A DNA stretch of 64,000 nucleotides from Hippopus hippopus (taxonomy: Eukaryota; Mollusca; Bivalvia; Cardiida; Cardiidae): contig OX328098.1 in assembly GCA_946811185.2 (NCBI GenBank), positions 42,347,650 through 42,411,649 on the forward strand, in the 5' to 3' direction. A program made the translations under genes and the position numbers. Positions within the stretch are counted from its first letter, which is position 1, and each line of letters begins with the position of its first letter. Positions 16,087 through 29,000 of this stretch are shown here, in pieces. A model generated the notes under the pieces. It did no database searches, had not been told where the DNA came from, and saw only the letters and a program-made list of their open reading frames with translations.

Positions 16087-17782
16087 CAGTGACAAGGTGC
16101 TGGTGAGGGGTATTTGTCCGCTTTGCGACAGTTCTAGTGTGAGGTAAGAACTGACGATATAGTTTTGTTTTTCATACATTACTTTTTGTCAGCAACACAA
16201 ACTTGTGACATTTTAAAACGAGAAAAGCAAAGAAAGAAAATGTTGGTGAGTTGTAAAAACTGTTTCCATCCTCGAGTCGAAGCGATTAAGTTTAAAAAAT
16301 ACAGCGTGTCTCCTTTGCGAGCACCTGTATTTGTCACGTGATCAAACTAGCGTCGTCGGTATTTTTCAGGTGCTTCTCCAGTTCGACAGTTTTGTTGCGG
16401 AGGTCAGTTTTTGATTGGCTGATACCTTGTGTCTGAGCAAATCAGTTGGCTAATGTTAAGTCAAGAATTACGCATCAATTCAAGAACGGTTCATGTGAAA
16501 ATGACCCTAAGATCGCATGGGTATGAGCAATTGCCTCCATAACGGAGCCGAAACGGCTTCAGTATGAAAACAGGTGGTATACCAAACATCTTTGAAAAGA
16601 CAGACGACTTAAGAAGCACTGGAATATGATTATTAAAATTCCTGTGTGATTCAAAATGAAGACAAACTATGAAAAGCCTGCAATCGCCTCTTTTTTCCAT
16701 ATTTTTTGCGCTTTGTTGAAAATCGAAATTTACAGTGAGTATATATTTTTTTAAAGACTCGATGATAATTTAAATCATCGATGGAAAAGAAGCAGCTTCT
16801 GCTACAAATGATGTGTCTAGGAATACATTTATACACACAGTAATGGTTCATACGGTAACGCTAACAAAAATATTGAATTACCAGTAAGTACAAGAAAAGG
16901 ATAATCCCCTATCAAATCCATTTGCTATGGTGTGAATAAGCACTGCGGTGTATCAAGCAGCAGTAGAGTAGCAACGCTTGTAAAATGGTATCAAAACTGT
17001 GCCCACAAATAGTCCAGCAGGACCCCATCGAATAAATATGGGTGGAGACCTGTATTTTTCACCAATGTTATCAATACCAAGAAGTAGCGCATTCAGCTTG
17101 ACCGAAAAATGCGACCGCCATGCTTTCTGCCCCTTTATTTTAGCTCGGCTGTTTCGCAGAAAAAGTCGAGGTATTGCCATGTAGCTCCGTCACCCTCTGC
17201 CTCGTCCCTCAGAAAACAGACAGTTTGTCATACCTTTGTTATTTCACTGCAAAAGGCTATGACCCATGTCAGCCTGCGCAGACTGCGTAGGCTGACAAGA
17301 GTCGACATTATTTGCAGATTCAATTGTTTATTTCAAACTCGGACTAGTGGTTAACTATCAAAAGGGGAACCCATACCAGAAGGCCAGGTAACTCCGAAAA
17401 TATTTTTATCGCATAACTCTTCTCGTTTTCAATGTAATACAGCCATTACGAATTTTCTTGTCTCACACACATGTGAGGTAAGAAAATAGTGCTGTATTTG
17501 GTTAACGCTCTGTAATCATAAACCTCATTTCTTAAACATTGCCCACCTAGGTTTCTGAGTGAAATTAACGATCAAAGTTCGTAATCATGATAAAGTTCTT
17601 AATTTAATCTCTTTTAGATTCAAAAACATAATATATGCAAGTTTCTTTGGAACTATCTTCGTTCGTAATGCACCTGTCAAAGAAGCGACTAGGCTTCATG
17701 TAAATTCATTACAGATTATACATGTATGCCTATGTTTTAACACATTATGGACTATAATTCTTGTTCTACAGTCATGTGATAA
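16087..17782. other. Intergenic, no gene seen
   Basis: Short open frames on both strands lack coding character or splice context. The stretch contains a dispersed repeat at 16560-16740 and a worn family B centre at about 17250-17300 (GTCAGCCTGCGCAG / GTAGGCTGAC). Confidence 0.5.
16560..16740. repeat. Dispersed repeat family D, copy 1
   Basis: Aligns with 35390-35570, for example AAGACAGACGACTTAAGAAG against AAGACAGACGGCGTAAGAGG, then CACTGG(A/G)ATATGA. Minus-strand frames of the two copies also resemble each other (..SSVFSK.. and ..PSVFFK..). Confidence 0.6.
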
Positions 17783-17940
17783 AAAGAATCTGAAATTCGT
17801 TGGCTTTTGAGGTAAAAATTTATTAAACTCGTCTACAAAAAAATGTTATTAAGCTCGCCAAAGGCTCGCTTAATAACATTTTTTATAGACTCGCTTTATA
17901 AAATTTTATCTCAAAGACCAATTCATGTCAGATCCTATAT
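17783..17940. repeat. Long palindrome (~155 bp)
   Basis: Centred near 17861: AAATGTTATTAAGCTCGCC, then AAA, then GGCTCGCTTAATAACATTTT. Pairing continues outwards through TAAACTCGTCTA / TAGACTCGCTTTA and TTTGAGGTAAAA / TTTTATCTCAAA. It belongs to none of the other foldback families here. Confidence 0.78.
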
Positions 17941-18084
17941 ATATGACACAGTTATGCCACTTTTTCGACATAACATTGATACCGAAAAGGCAATTGCTGA
18001 CGAACATTAGCATCCGCATACGGCCCTCTTATTTAAGAATGTTTCATGTCTAAAATCTAATCAGTGTTCGTTAGAAAAGGCTTT

Positions 18085-18260
18085 GGGGACCCTGCATGGT
18101 ATAAGGGCAAAGCGCTAGTCTTTCTTACCTGATGTTTCGGGCTTGAATCCCGTAATTTGCAAAGTGAGCCTGTAAAATATTCCATGTATATGCCTTTGTA
18201 CTGCAATCTGCGCGCTTTCCCGAGCCCCAACGCTAACTCTAAACTGTAGACCTGGGGCTC
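18085..18260 (+). repeat. Possible tRNA-derived repeat
   Basis: TGGTATAAGGGCAAAGCGC resembles an A box and GGGCTTGAATCCC at about 18148 resembles a B box. No second copy is seen in the window, so the limits are uncertain. Confidence 0.35.
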
Positions 18261-18288
18261 AGTGATAGGCTAACTCGATTTGGTCCGA

Positions 18289-18507
18289 CTATACCACAGA
18301 ACTTGAGAGTGGGGGGGGGGTCGTGGGTTCGATATCTGGCTCGGCCAGTTTCTTTCTGAGGATTAATAATAGTTATTGCGACAGGATTCATTCCTCCCCC
18401 ACTGCTGGCAAAAGAAACTCCAAGAGCATGGATAGGTGCACTGATCGCCAGGATATAATTGAAAAAATGTTGAAAACGGCGTTAAACATCATACAATCAA
18501 TCAATCC
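18289..18507 (+). mobile_element. tRNA-derived SINE, copy 3 (5'-truncated)
   Basis: Contains a G-run, GGGTTCGATATCTGGCTCGG (B-box region), GAAACTCCAAGAGCATGGAT, and the tail AAACATCATACAATCAATCA. It matches copies 1 and 2 but lacks part of the body. Confidence 0.78.
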
Positions 18508-18528
18508 GACTATACTAATTCAACCCTT

Positions 18529-18625
18529 TACCAGACGACACGATTTTAAACTGGTCCTTTCCGAAAGCATTTACGAACGACAAATTAAATGTGTCTCAAT
18601 GCATTGATAGGATTTGTCGTTGATA
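18529..18625. repeat. Foldback MITE family A, left arm only
   Basis: CAACCCTTTACCAGACGACA, then the TCCTTTCCGAAAGCATTTAC arm, ending at ATTTGTCGTTGATAG without a centre. Confidence 0.6.
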
Positions 18626-18649
18626 GAAACTTCTCTACTTTTCTGTCCT

Positions 18650-18725
18650 GCATCTTGGGATTCGAACCAGCGACTCCCTGGGCATCAGAAAGGGTAGGCT
18701 TGGACCTGCAGGCATGTGGCTGGGT
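18650..18725 (-). repeat. tRNA-like repeat on the minus strand
   Basis: The plus strand shows GGATTCGAACCAGCGACTCC, the reverse of a B box (GGTTCGAATCC). No convincing acceptor stem is seen, so a SINE remnant is more likely than a tRNA gene. Confidence 0.4.
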
Positions 18726-18772
18726 AGGCCAAATAAAAAGTTGTATTAATTAGTACAATTAACTCTGCACGG

Positions 18773-18953
18773 GTTAAAAAGGCTTTCTAAAACACTGTAA
18801 GTACAGGAGAAAATGCTTGTAAACAGCATTTTCTCCTTTTCCTATAATGTTTTCCAACGTTTTAACTTAATCATATCATTCAAGTTAAATTTCTTGTCTG
18901 CAGATATTTTCCATTTGGACAAGGGTACAATTTTGTCGTCTGTTAAAGAGTTA
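18773..18953. repeat. Foldback MITE family A
   Basis: TTAA-bounded left side, centre AAAATGCTTGTAAACAGCAT, right arm ending TCGTCTGTTAAAGAGTTA. Confidence 0.7.
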
Positions 18954-19235
18954 CAAACCCTTTTTCATACATGTCAGACCTGTACACCATTAAAAAACAA
19001 CTTGAAGTGATACGAAGAAAAACCTTTCAGTAGAGCGAAAGGAAAACTTCACGTTTTGATAAAGAAATAGATCTAGTGGGTCTACGGTGGAAACTGCGGA
19101 ATATAGGTCTACTTATGACAAACTTTGTGGCGATTACATCTATACATTTTCCGACAACGCTTTCAATAGTCTTTTCCTGCCGACAGTAGACCAAATGCCA
19201 AGTAAAGATTGTTGGCCTTCATGTAGACATCAAGC

Positions 19236-19430
19236 ATTATTCGAACCAAATGGCAAAATTTTAGACTTGTCTTATAGAAAGGCATTTGCAGTTCATTTAA
19301 GCTTCCATACATGTGGCTCAAATGGTTGGCATTGTCTATGTGCTGTGAAAGGATCTAGAAAACATTGTTGGAAAAGGAGAAAATGCTGGTTACCGTCATT
19401 TTCTCCTGTCCCTACATGTTTTATATTAAG
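19236..19430. repeat. Foldback MITE family A
   Basis: Left arm AAAATTTTAGACTTGTC and GCATTTGCAG; centre AAAATGCTGGTTACCGTCAT; right end worn. Confidence 0.65.
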
Positions 19431-19925
19431 ACTTGATATTTTACCAACTAGATCATGTGGTTATTTGTCTCACTGTTCTTTGTTATATGCATCGAGATAG
19501 ACAGATCTATTCTTTGGTGATCAGACCTTCCATTGGAACATTAGGCCTATCTTATTCAGGCAATCGAGGAATTGGTATGAAATTGAAGTTCTTGTTCAGC
19601 GTTGACATTGAAATCTAGACACTCACAGGACTGGGCCAATGTTTGTCCCATAAGACATTGAGCACGTGCGATTGCTTCATCTGGGCATGTAAACATGTTG
19701 GAACAGCCACTTAAACAGAACCTTTGCTTGAAACCCTTCAGCTACCCTTTACTTCGTTTTACTATACAACTAATTTTCTATTCTTACAGGTTAATCATAA
19801 TTTCTAGAAATAGTAATAAAATTATAAAATCAGTAGAAATGCCTCTGGTTATTAAACGGCGTGTACAATGTGAGAAATAATTGCCAGGGAGCTCACATTC
19901 CCTTCCTGAACACGAATTCCAAGAG

Positions 19926-20006
19926 ATGGAGATACGGAACTTAATTCGCTACGCATGCGCAATGAACGAAGTCTTCAATGGCGGCAGGATGGACGAAACA
20001 AATCAG
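19926..20006 (+). CDS. EHMT: EHMT exon 1 (start codon exon, inferred)
   Basis: The frame is open from a stop at 19878. ATGs occur at 19926 (27 codons), 19962 (15 codons) and 19989 (MDETNQ), all in the same frame and ending at AATCAG|GTAAGAG in phase 0, as required by exon 2. The first has G at -3 and +4; the last also has a strong context. The NRF1-like site at 19951 would sit inside the coding part if 19926 is used, which slightly favours 19962 or 19989. No other exon upstream of 42569 fits phase 0 as well. Confidence 0.58.
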
Positions 20007-23000
20007 GTAAGAGTCCCTTCACGTCAATAATTATACTTGAATCTGTCATTTGATGAAGTCATTCCCTTACTGTATTCAAAGATCAGCTTCTTACCAATGC
20101 CATTCAATATTATTCAGCTCAAAAGATGTAAGAGGTTTCGAAAAAAAGAGATCGATAGAGAGTGTTGCAGTCACACGGGCAATGTTTGGGGTACAATCGA
20201 ACTTGATGGCTGCAAAAGTCGTCGTTGATACATCGGTTGCGTTGTAAATTTTGGATATGTAGTTGTTTTCCTGTGCAGAATGACATATATTCTGAAGCTG
20301 AGTGCCTATCAAGTGTTGACATGATGGTTTATTAAACAATCTTTTGGGAAACTTACGATCTGAAAATATTGGCTTCTGTACCGAAGCAAACAGGGGGAGA
20401 CATTTGTTGGTCTAAAAATAGTAACAATTAGACCATATCGTCAAATACAATCAAGGTAGTTTCTTACATGTTTTCTGTGCACTTGGAGGATTATGTCATT
20501 GTCTGGCGTACGGAATAACTGGGATTTTCAATAATAATTAACTTTTTTGTTTGTTTAAGCTTACTTTGCATTAAACTGAAAAGCTTTTAGAGATGACAAC
20601 CCAATTTTGACTAACCGGACTTGTGCAATTCAAGTTAACTTCTGACAACTTGACAGAACTTTAGACGCTAAGTATAAGCCTTTGCAGACAAAAAATTAAA
20701 GGAGCTCATACGATGGGATTTGTTTTTTGAAGATAACATTGGTGAAAAAGAACAAATGCTGATCACCAGCATTTTCCCTTTTCCCACAATGTTTAGCAAA
20801 ACCCTCTTCCACAGAGTCTGTAAAACGTAGTGTTTGCCCAAGGTCCTTGCAAATTTTAAATTGACATTTACAAGTGTTTTTCCTTCTATGTTGTGTTGGT
20901 TAAAAAGTTTGGTCCTTGCTCCATGTTAGATGTCGCATAGCTTCTTCAAAAAAAGTTTCCTGGATGTTTCAGGCCATACAAACATTCTTTCTATGTAATG
21001 ATGGCATGTTGCAACTTGCAGGACTTCACTATTCCAGTTTGTTGCTTTATCCCAGTACCTGTCAATCTGGTGCTTTAATGCAGAAGTCTGAAGCTTTTGA
21101 AAACATTGTCAGACAAAGAGAGAATGCTGGTAGAGGGGTTCACTTTAGCTTTAGTCTGAAGTGGGTCCCATGCCCTTCAAAAGGTTTTATGTGCGCTGAC
21201 TACCCTTATATTGTGCAAGAACTTTGACCTTTTGGTAATGCTTTGCTTGTTGTTCAATGTACCATGGGTTGATGAAATTGTCAATATCATTGTTGAGATT
21301 AATGTTTATGAAATTACTGGAGTAGAGTACTGAGTAGAGTAGAGCTATAATTCAGGTTACATAAAAATGTGCATTGGCGTAACCCTTTACCATACAATTT
21401 AAAGTTTTAACAACCCTGTAGAAAAGGCTTTTGAAAACAATGTGGGAACAGGAGAAAATGCTGGTAACCAGTGTTCTCTCTTTTTCCCCACAATATTTTC
21501 TTCCCTTCTTTAGAGAAGCCTCATTATTTAAGCGACATTCAAGGTCTTTTATGCAAACACTCAATGTTGGCTAGTCTAACATTTTGTCATGTGGTAAATG
21601 GTTAAGCAGGTCTCACTGAAAATGTTTTGAACAGTATGTAATATACAGGGACATTACAGAAATGATATGCCATGAAAGTCTGTTTTGAATGTCATCTGTA
21701 GGCCTATTGGACATTTGAGAAGCGGATTAGGCAACTTTCTTTTTTAAATTTACTCGGCCAAACGGCCTAAAAGTCAGTAGTTCTTTCCTGGCAAGACTGA
21801 TATGTGGAAAGTTTTCCTTTAGTTTAATCTGCGATATGATCATGACAAAAAATTACAAAGGGGTCAAGCTCAACCACTGAATAATTGGTTGATATAAGAC
21901 AAGGAAAAATTTGGATCAATCCCAAACCATAAATAGTTTGTGTTTGAAAGTGAAACTGACTGGGGCAAGTTATTCTGACTTTGCCGAGTTGCATTTTTTC
22001 ACATTCTCCTGGCCCATGCTCAGTTTGGACTGTCAACATTTTTGTAGCTTGATGAAGAGTTAAGTTTTAAAATCTCTGGTTGGGCTGAAATTTTTCCCGT
22101 CTGGTAATACGGTCCTTTCAGTGGGAATCTTATCCCATTGGAAACTGAACCTCTTCAATAGGAGTGGTTTTTATCCCGTTGGAGGCTGAGCTTTGCATTA
22201 ACAATTTTATGAGTTTCAACACATTTAAATAGCAACAACATTTAAGCCGTATGCTGCTGAGCACAACTCATTGGCCTATAGCTGACAGTGTAGATCAAGA
22301 TCAGACTGCACAGAAAGTGCAGTCTGATCTTGGATCTACATAGTCCTATAAGCAGGGGTCAAATTTAACTTTTTTTTCGACTAGCAAAAATTTGCTAGTG
22401 ACCATTTTTTCTACTAGCCAAAATCAATTTTGTACTAGCAATATTTTAACCCATTGCCACTCAGTCCCGTGTTTTAACGACTCTGAAATGAGAAACTTAT
22501 GAAAACATTGTGGCAAAAGGAGAAATTGCTCATAATGAGCAATTTCTCCATTTCCCACAATGTTTTCTACATTATTAGAGAATTAACTTTCCTTTGTACC
22601 AAATGCAGACGCTTTCAATTTGGGAGAGTCTAAATATTGTTGAGTGGGTCTCCTCTGTTTGCACATACAATATTATAGCTCAGACTCTACACATTCTGCA
22701 TGGCAAAGAAATATCCTTTGTTTGGACAAACTGTTTGATCATTAATTTATATTAAATAAATATTCCGGCGATGTCACGGAATCCGGCCTATTGCCGAAAA
22801 AACTGGATATTTTCCGCTCCATACTCTCAGCGAGGCAATGCAGACATATAAACAACGTCAGAATCATCTACGCGCTTTAAATATCGGATAGATGTATGTA
22901 CAATATCGCAACAAGCGTCTCTACGAATACCGGTCACGTGGTCGGTGATACTCTCAAAAGATCGTTCTACACCGCATACGGCAATTCAGTTTACACGAAA

Positions 23001-26000
23001 AACGATCGCATTTATGGATTAATTCAGATTTTTAAGCGGTAGGTTTGCTCATTTTCTGGCGCACTCGCAAATTATTTCAAGTGCTAGAATTTGGCACTCG
23101 CATTTTTTCATTTCAGCTCGCATTTTGCGAGTTTGCGACCGTTAAATTTGAACCTTGATAAGGAGATATTTATTCTTCAAAAAATAATTTTGAAATAGAA
23201 ACATTTGGGGCTTTACTTTCGACTTGAAATTTTTATTTCACTTAATCAGCAGGATAAGGGTTAAACTCATTGAAAATATCTTTGCAGGTGCAAAAAATAA
23301 CTTTGGGATATTCTGATGTTATGCTTGTTCAAGCACTAATCAGGAGTAACCTATCAGTAATCTGATACATAGAACTGCTTCTATAAACTCTTCACTGGAG
23401 GGTTCTTCTATGGAGCGTTCTTCAAAAAGTGCAGGAAAACAAATGAACCATGCTCTGGCAAAAGGGGGCTTAATGCATCTCCGTAATCCATCATACCAAG
23501 AAAGCCATCACATACTTATGGATCCATAATAGCCACTTTTTTACCAACCGACTCAATCATGAGGTAGACTGATCCTTTGACATGCAGAAAATCTACCAGT
23601 AGCGAAAAGTTTCGGCCCAGGTCAGCCTGCGCGGACTGCGCAGGCTGACCTGGGTCGAAACTTTTCGCAGATGCATTAAGCCCCCTTTTCACAGAGCGCG
23701 GCTCAAATAAATTCATAGAATGATTATTGAAACTTAACAGTGGTAGCAGGGTTCCCTCTGGCTACTTTTTTTCTTGCGCCATCACTTTCGCCAAATGAGA
23801 AAAGTTTGCGCCAGATTGAAATAAATGGAGCCAGTTGGTGCCAATTTTAAAATTAAAGTATAGTAGGTCGGGCATAATCAAGAATTGGTCAATGAATTAT
23901 CATTGCATGGTTGTGTCATAAGCAATAATATAAACAAGAAAACATTTGTTTTCATCAGATTTAATTACTCATATCTATGTTTATTGTGTGAATATATTCC
24001 AAAAATTAGTTTTGTTAAGAACTAAAAATCATTATGTATTGGGTTTAAGTATCCTTAATGTTTGTAAAACCACTGTGACAAGAGAAGAACTAGGTCATTG
24101 ATAGCCATTTCTCCTATTGTAACAAAGTTTTAAAGAGAGACGTTTTTGAAATAGAAGTTTAAATGGTACAAACCAAACAACAACAAAGTCAATATGTGAA
24201 AAAATTGTTACAAAAGTACAAATCGCTCATTTAGAGAAATTTCTAAATCTGTAACAATTTTTTCATGAGGGAACTATTTACATTTTGAAACATACAGAGG
24301 TTAAAATGTTAAAAACCAAACAAGTTTCTTGAAAGGTGAGCGATTAATGCAGGAAAAACGACATCAAAAATTTCGAGGACGGCGATAACATAAGCGTACG
24401 TGTTCTAGTCAGTGCTGACACAGTCGGCATTTTGGACACCCATTGTATGTTAATACATTTATTAACATTTACGATTTATATGGGACACTGGTCTTCGATA
24501 CTTTCACTTTCTTACAGTTTTCCCAAGTTAACTGACAAGTTTTGTCTAGCCGGAAGTTTATGTTATCGAAGTGTTTGTATATTCGGATTGTCAGGGGTAA
24601 ATGACATCGATTTGTAAAGTAATTTGGATTACGTCAATGCCGTAGTTTATTCCTGCTGATTTATTTTAACTTTATCGATGGATTGGCAGGCATGCATCCA
24701 CACAATGCTGTGCATGGGACCAGTATCAAAAGGTTCTGCATCACGATGTGAGAAATATCGGCGCCAGTCATTTTTGCCAATCAGCGTTTTCTTGCGCCAC
24801 ATTTAAAAAGCTATCGCAAATGGCGCCGAATGCGAAGCCCAGCGGGAACCCTGGGTAGTGGTGGCCATGGTTGTGAGGAAGAGTGTCCTTGTAACCATGA
24901 GGTTCCAAGTTCGATACCCTGGAGCGGGTGTCAACTTTGGGATGTTTCATTGGCCCACACATTCGGTGTGTGTACTGGTGTAGTTCCCAGGAAGCAGAAT
25001 CGAAAGAGATTAGTATAGGTTGTAAGAACTTGTTTCTCAATTGTTGTAAAATAAATGAGGCATGCTCTGTGAAAAGGGCTTAATACATCTGGGAAAAGTA
25101 TTGACCTAGGCCAGCCTGCGCAGTCAGCACAGGCTGACCTGGGTCAAAACTTTTTGCTATTGGTCGATTCTGTGTATGTTAAAGGACCAGTCTACCTTGT
25201 TATTCATGCGGTTGTCAGACAAAATAGATTTTATGGATCTTCATTTACAGGATGACATGCTTGGTATCATGGCTCACAGAGATGCATTAAGCCCCCTTAT
25301 GTCAGAGCATGGCTCATATATTTAAACCTATCGGTAATCTGATACACATAATTGCTTCTATGAACTGTTCACTTCTATGGAGGGTTCTTCAAAAAGAACA
25401 GGAAAACAAATAAATTTATAGAATGATAATTGAGACAGAATGGAAAAAAACTTTAATGTATTTTGTCATTCAAGAACATAAAAATAATTATATGAGATCT
25501 AGATCTACTGCAGGGTTCTCATTCGACCCAGGGTCCTGTGTTTTGACCCTTGGAAATCCAAAATAACCTGTATTTGATGCTCAAAAATATCTGCCTAAGC
25601 ATGAGATTATGGGCTAAAGTGTCCTATAAATTAGCTCACATGCATCCCTTAGAAATATAGACTGTAATAAACATGATCATTATCAAATGTGATAGAGGCA
25701 CTGCAGCTCTGTTTATAGCTAATCAATCTTACAAATGGCGAGTCATTTTTGAAAACATGATAAAGGTGTTAATCCAATTATCTAGTTTAAAATGACATTT
25801 TCAAGTTACCTGCTATCCTAATTGACAAATTTGTGTCAAATCATACAGTAATACTTCTATAAAAATTAACTTACATGAATAAAAGATCGCTGAAAAAAAA
25901 AACGTGAAAACCCATAACAAAAGTCAGTTTGACATCATCCAAACAGTCATTTCAAACTATCTTTTCATCTTTGATAATAAATTTAAATAGTGAATTTACA

Positions 26001-29000
26001 CTACATTCTGAATAAAACAATAAGTGGAAGCTAAAATCTGTTTAATAATGAGAAAAAACTTTGGTTGTTTTTGAAATGAAAATATACAACAACCAAGGCT
26101 ATAGATGGGGGTGGGGGGAGCCTTCTTGTCTTACAGTACTAGGACTGGAATGAATATGAAAGAAGTTATTGGAAGACAAAAAAGAAGACTAAAATATGGA
26201 GAAATAATACTTTAATGGATGTTACCTTTATTTTCTCCTTCCACAATGTTCTAAGCTAAGAAAGACAAATCAAGTTGTTCCAGCCACATTTTAATTGTCT
26301 AAACCTAAATACCTAAAACATGACTGAGTCTAAAATTTTGTTGTTTGGTAAACAGTTAACAGGTTGTTTGTGTCCATTTATTCATAAAGAGGAATTGCAT
26401 GCTAGGGCTGCAAGTTATAATTCATCTATCCACTTCATTCCAACAAGTCTGTAGATGTGATGAGGTATTTTGTTGTCTAATTTCTGTCTATAGATAAAGA
26501 ATATAAATGAAAAAGTATCTCTATTTCATTCTTATCCCTCCATAATAAACGAGTAATTTTGACCCTTGGATATTTCTCTTTGACACTTGGAAATTCCATT
26601 TTGACTCCTGAAAATTTGGCCCCAAGAGTCAATGACTGTTGGGATTCTGGACCTAATGAGAACCCTACTACTTCTGAAATTATTCTTAAGTGGTAAAATT
26701 GTTAATGGTAGAAACATTTTAACCAGGGGTGTGGAAATCTTAGAAATCTCTATTTGTTCATGGACAAGTAAAAAAAAAAAATCCACTTGTCCGCCAGAGC
26801 CGCTTACTTGTCCAAAACAAAACAGTTTTAAATGGCATTCAACCATGGGAATCTTTCAACCAGGCTTTGTTAAAACACACTGTTTTTGTCATATTTCTTG
26901 TCGCGGTCTCAGGGCTTTTTTTCCTTCTTTAATTGAGGCTGATATTCGGTGACTTCCCAATTGCAAAAAGCATAATTTTTTCCCAATTATGGCTAAAGAA
27001 TTTCCCAATTTTGCTGAAAGAATTTCCCAATTTTGCTGGAAGAATTTCTCGTAATATGATGCTGAAATTCCCAATAAGTTAAAATACTAATTTCTTAAAA
27101 GCTATTTCATATGACCAGACACAAAACTTTCGTTATTTAGCAGTGATTGAAACCGAAAGCAGGCTTTTTATTGATTTGTACCGAAATGACTCGGCTGACT
27201 GTGCTGCAATACGGCCGAAATGTTGCGTTTTTTTAGCGCCATTTGGTTTGTTTAATGGAGGCATTCTTAACCGAACCGAGTTATTTTTTGCGCATTTTAA
27301 CACCGCTCGTAAACTGAACGAGGTTGTCATTTCCCTATCATTCACTTTTAAATCCTTTTACATGTTATACAATTGTTTGTCTTTCGTAAAAACTTACAAC
27401 TGACAAAAGAAGTTTTCTTTAACTTAACACTGTGGAACACGTTCTTAATCGGTTTGCAGTCAACATATTTAAAAAGAACCAAACATGCTGTATCAAAGTA
27501 AAACATGTCAAGAACCGGGAAACATTATAAAAAGGTTGTTAAAAGGGCTGCAGATGATAAAGGCCACCGCAGCCTTTTTACTTTCGGCATGAAACGTTCA
27601 AATTCTTTTCTGATCGATCTACAGGTAATCAAATCTTCTCATACTGAGTCTCAATCTGAAGTGCTAGTTTTGTCGGGCATCGCCGATCTCCCTTTGTCAG
27701 AAGACTAGACAATTATTATCACTGCACATGATCATCATGCAAACTCTACATCTCCAGTTATAATATCCAAGCGTAGCCATATGTAACTTTCACAGATAAT
27801 GATTCCCTTGTATCATATGATGGCCGGAAAGCAGTTCTGCTGAAGTATTAACTCCGGCACCCTTAGGTGTACCACAGTAGTGTTAAAAAGGGCTGTAAGC
27901 CTATATATATGCAGTGCAGTGAGATATTTGGCCATAGTTTAAGCAGTTGAAGTGTGACTTGAATTTGTTTCACTTAGTAAATTGCTGCACCTTTCTATTT
28001 ACTGTATGTATGTATACTGCCACTAATTTGTTTCATTGATGTACCTTGTAAGTCAGTTTGATTTTTCCCAATTTGGCCAAAATCGCGCTTGAATTTCCCA
28101 AAATGAAAGGCTAAGGCCCCTTCCCAATTTTTGGAAAAAAAGCCCTGGGTCTGTTTTATATTTGAGTTTGGGGCTACCGGATGCTTCCAGGGTCATAGAC
28201 TTTTCCCAATTCCATTTGTTTAGAAGATTTAAAACAAATTTTTCTCGGATTTTGCGCATCTTTGGAAGAAACAGAGTAGCAAATCAAGTCCTACCTGCAT
28301 TTACTGTGGTTTCATATAATTTCGTCAGTATGAAATGTTGTCGATTTTTCAAATTCAGCATTTTTGTTGGACCGTAAATTCATTGATATTCCATTTCCAA
28401 AAGACATTTTTTGAGTAAAAAATAAATCAACATTGCCAGTTACCAAAGTGCGTGAAAGAAAAAGGAAAAAGATCATAAGACGGGACTCGATCATTCACAA
28501 GTGCACAGGTATCATATCGAGTGTAAATTGTGTAGAGTTTATTACACTTATCTAATCGCCAGTCTCGAGCCCATCAATTAAAGCATGCGTAATTATTTAC
28601 AATTTATGTTGTTATTCTTTAAATCCTGCAGTCATAGTTTGTTGTCAAATTTTCAGCCGTAGAAGATACGGCGACGCTTTCAGAATCGTCTGCTCTAAAA
28701 CTGTGTTGACTTTCAAAGTGTGCTCAAGTCGTTTACAGTGATTTCCCTTTCCCACGTGTCTGGTCACTTAGGAAAGCAAGACTGCTTACTGCAATTCACC
28801 AATATAATTTGACGGATGGAAACAGTTATTTTGCTTAGAGCCCGAATCTTTAGGAAATTATCATTTTTTAAAAAAAAAGGGTGGCTGAAATAAGAGGTTT
28901 TACCTTGTTGTCCTAAAGTGTGTTCGAAATAATAAGGATGAAAGCGGATAAATTTGCATCTATATTTATAGCAACTGTGAAGGGTCAAAACTAGTAGAGC

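Noticed and set aside
19978..20006. ATG GCG GCA.. frame at exon 1
   Set aside because: It would leave phase 2 at the donor, incompatible with exon 2 (phase 0). The frame through 19926/19962 fits.
21824..22039. Minus-strand 71-codon frame as a gene
   Set aside because: No start context, splice sites or recognisable motif.
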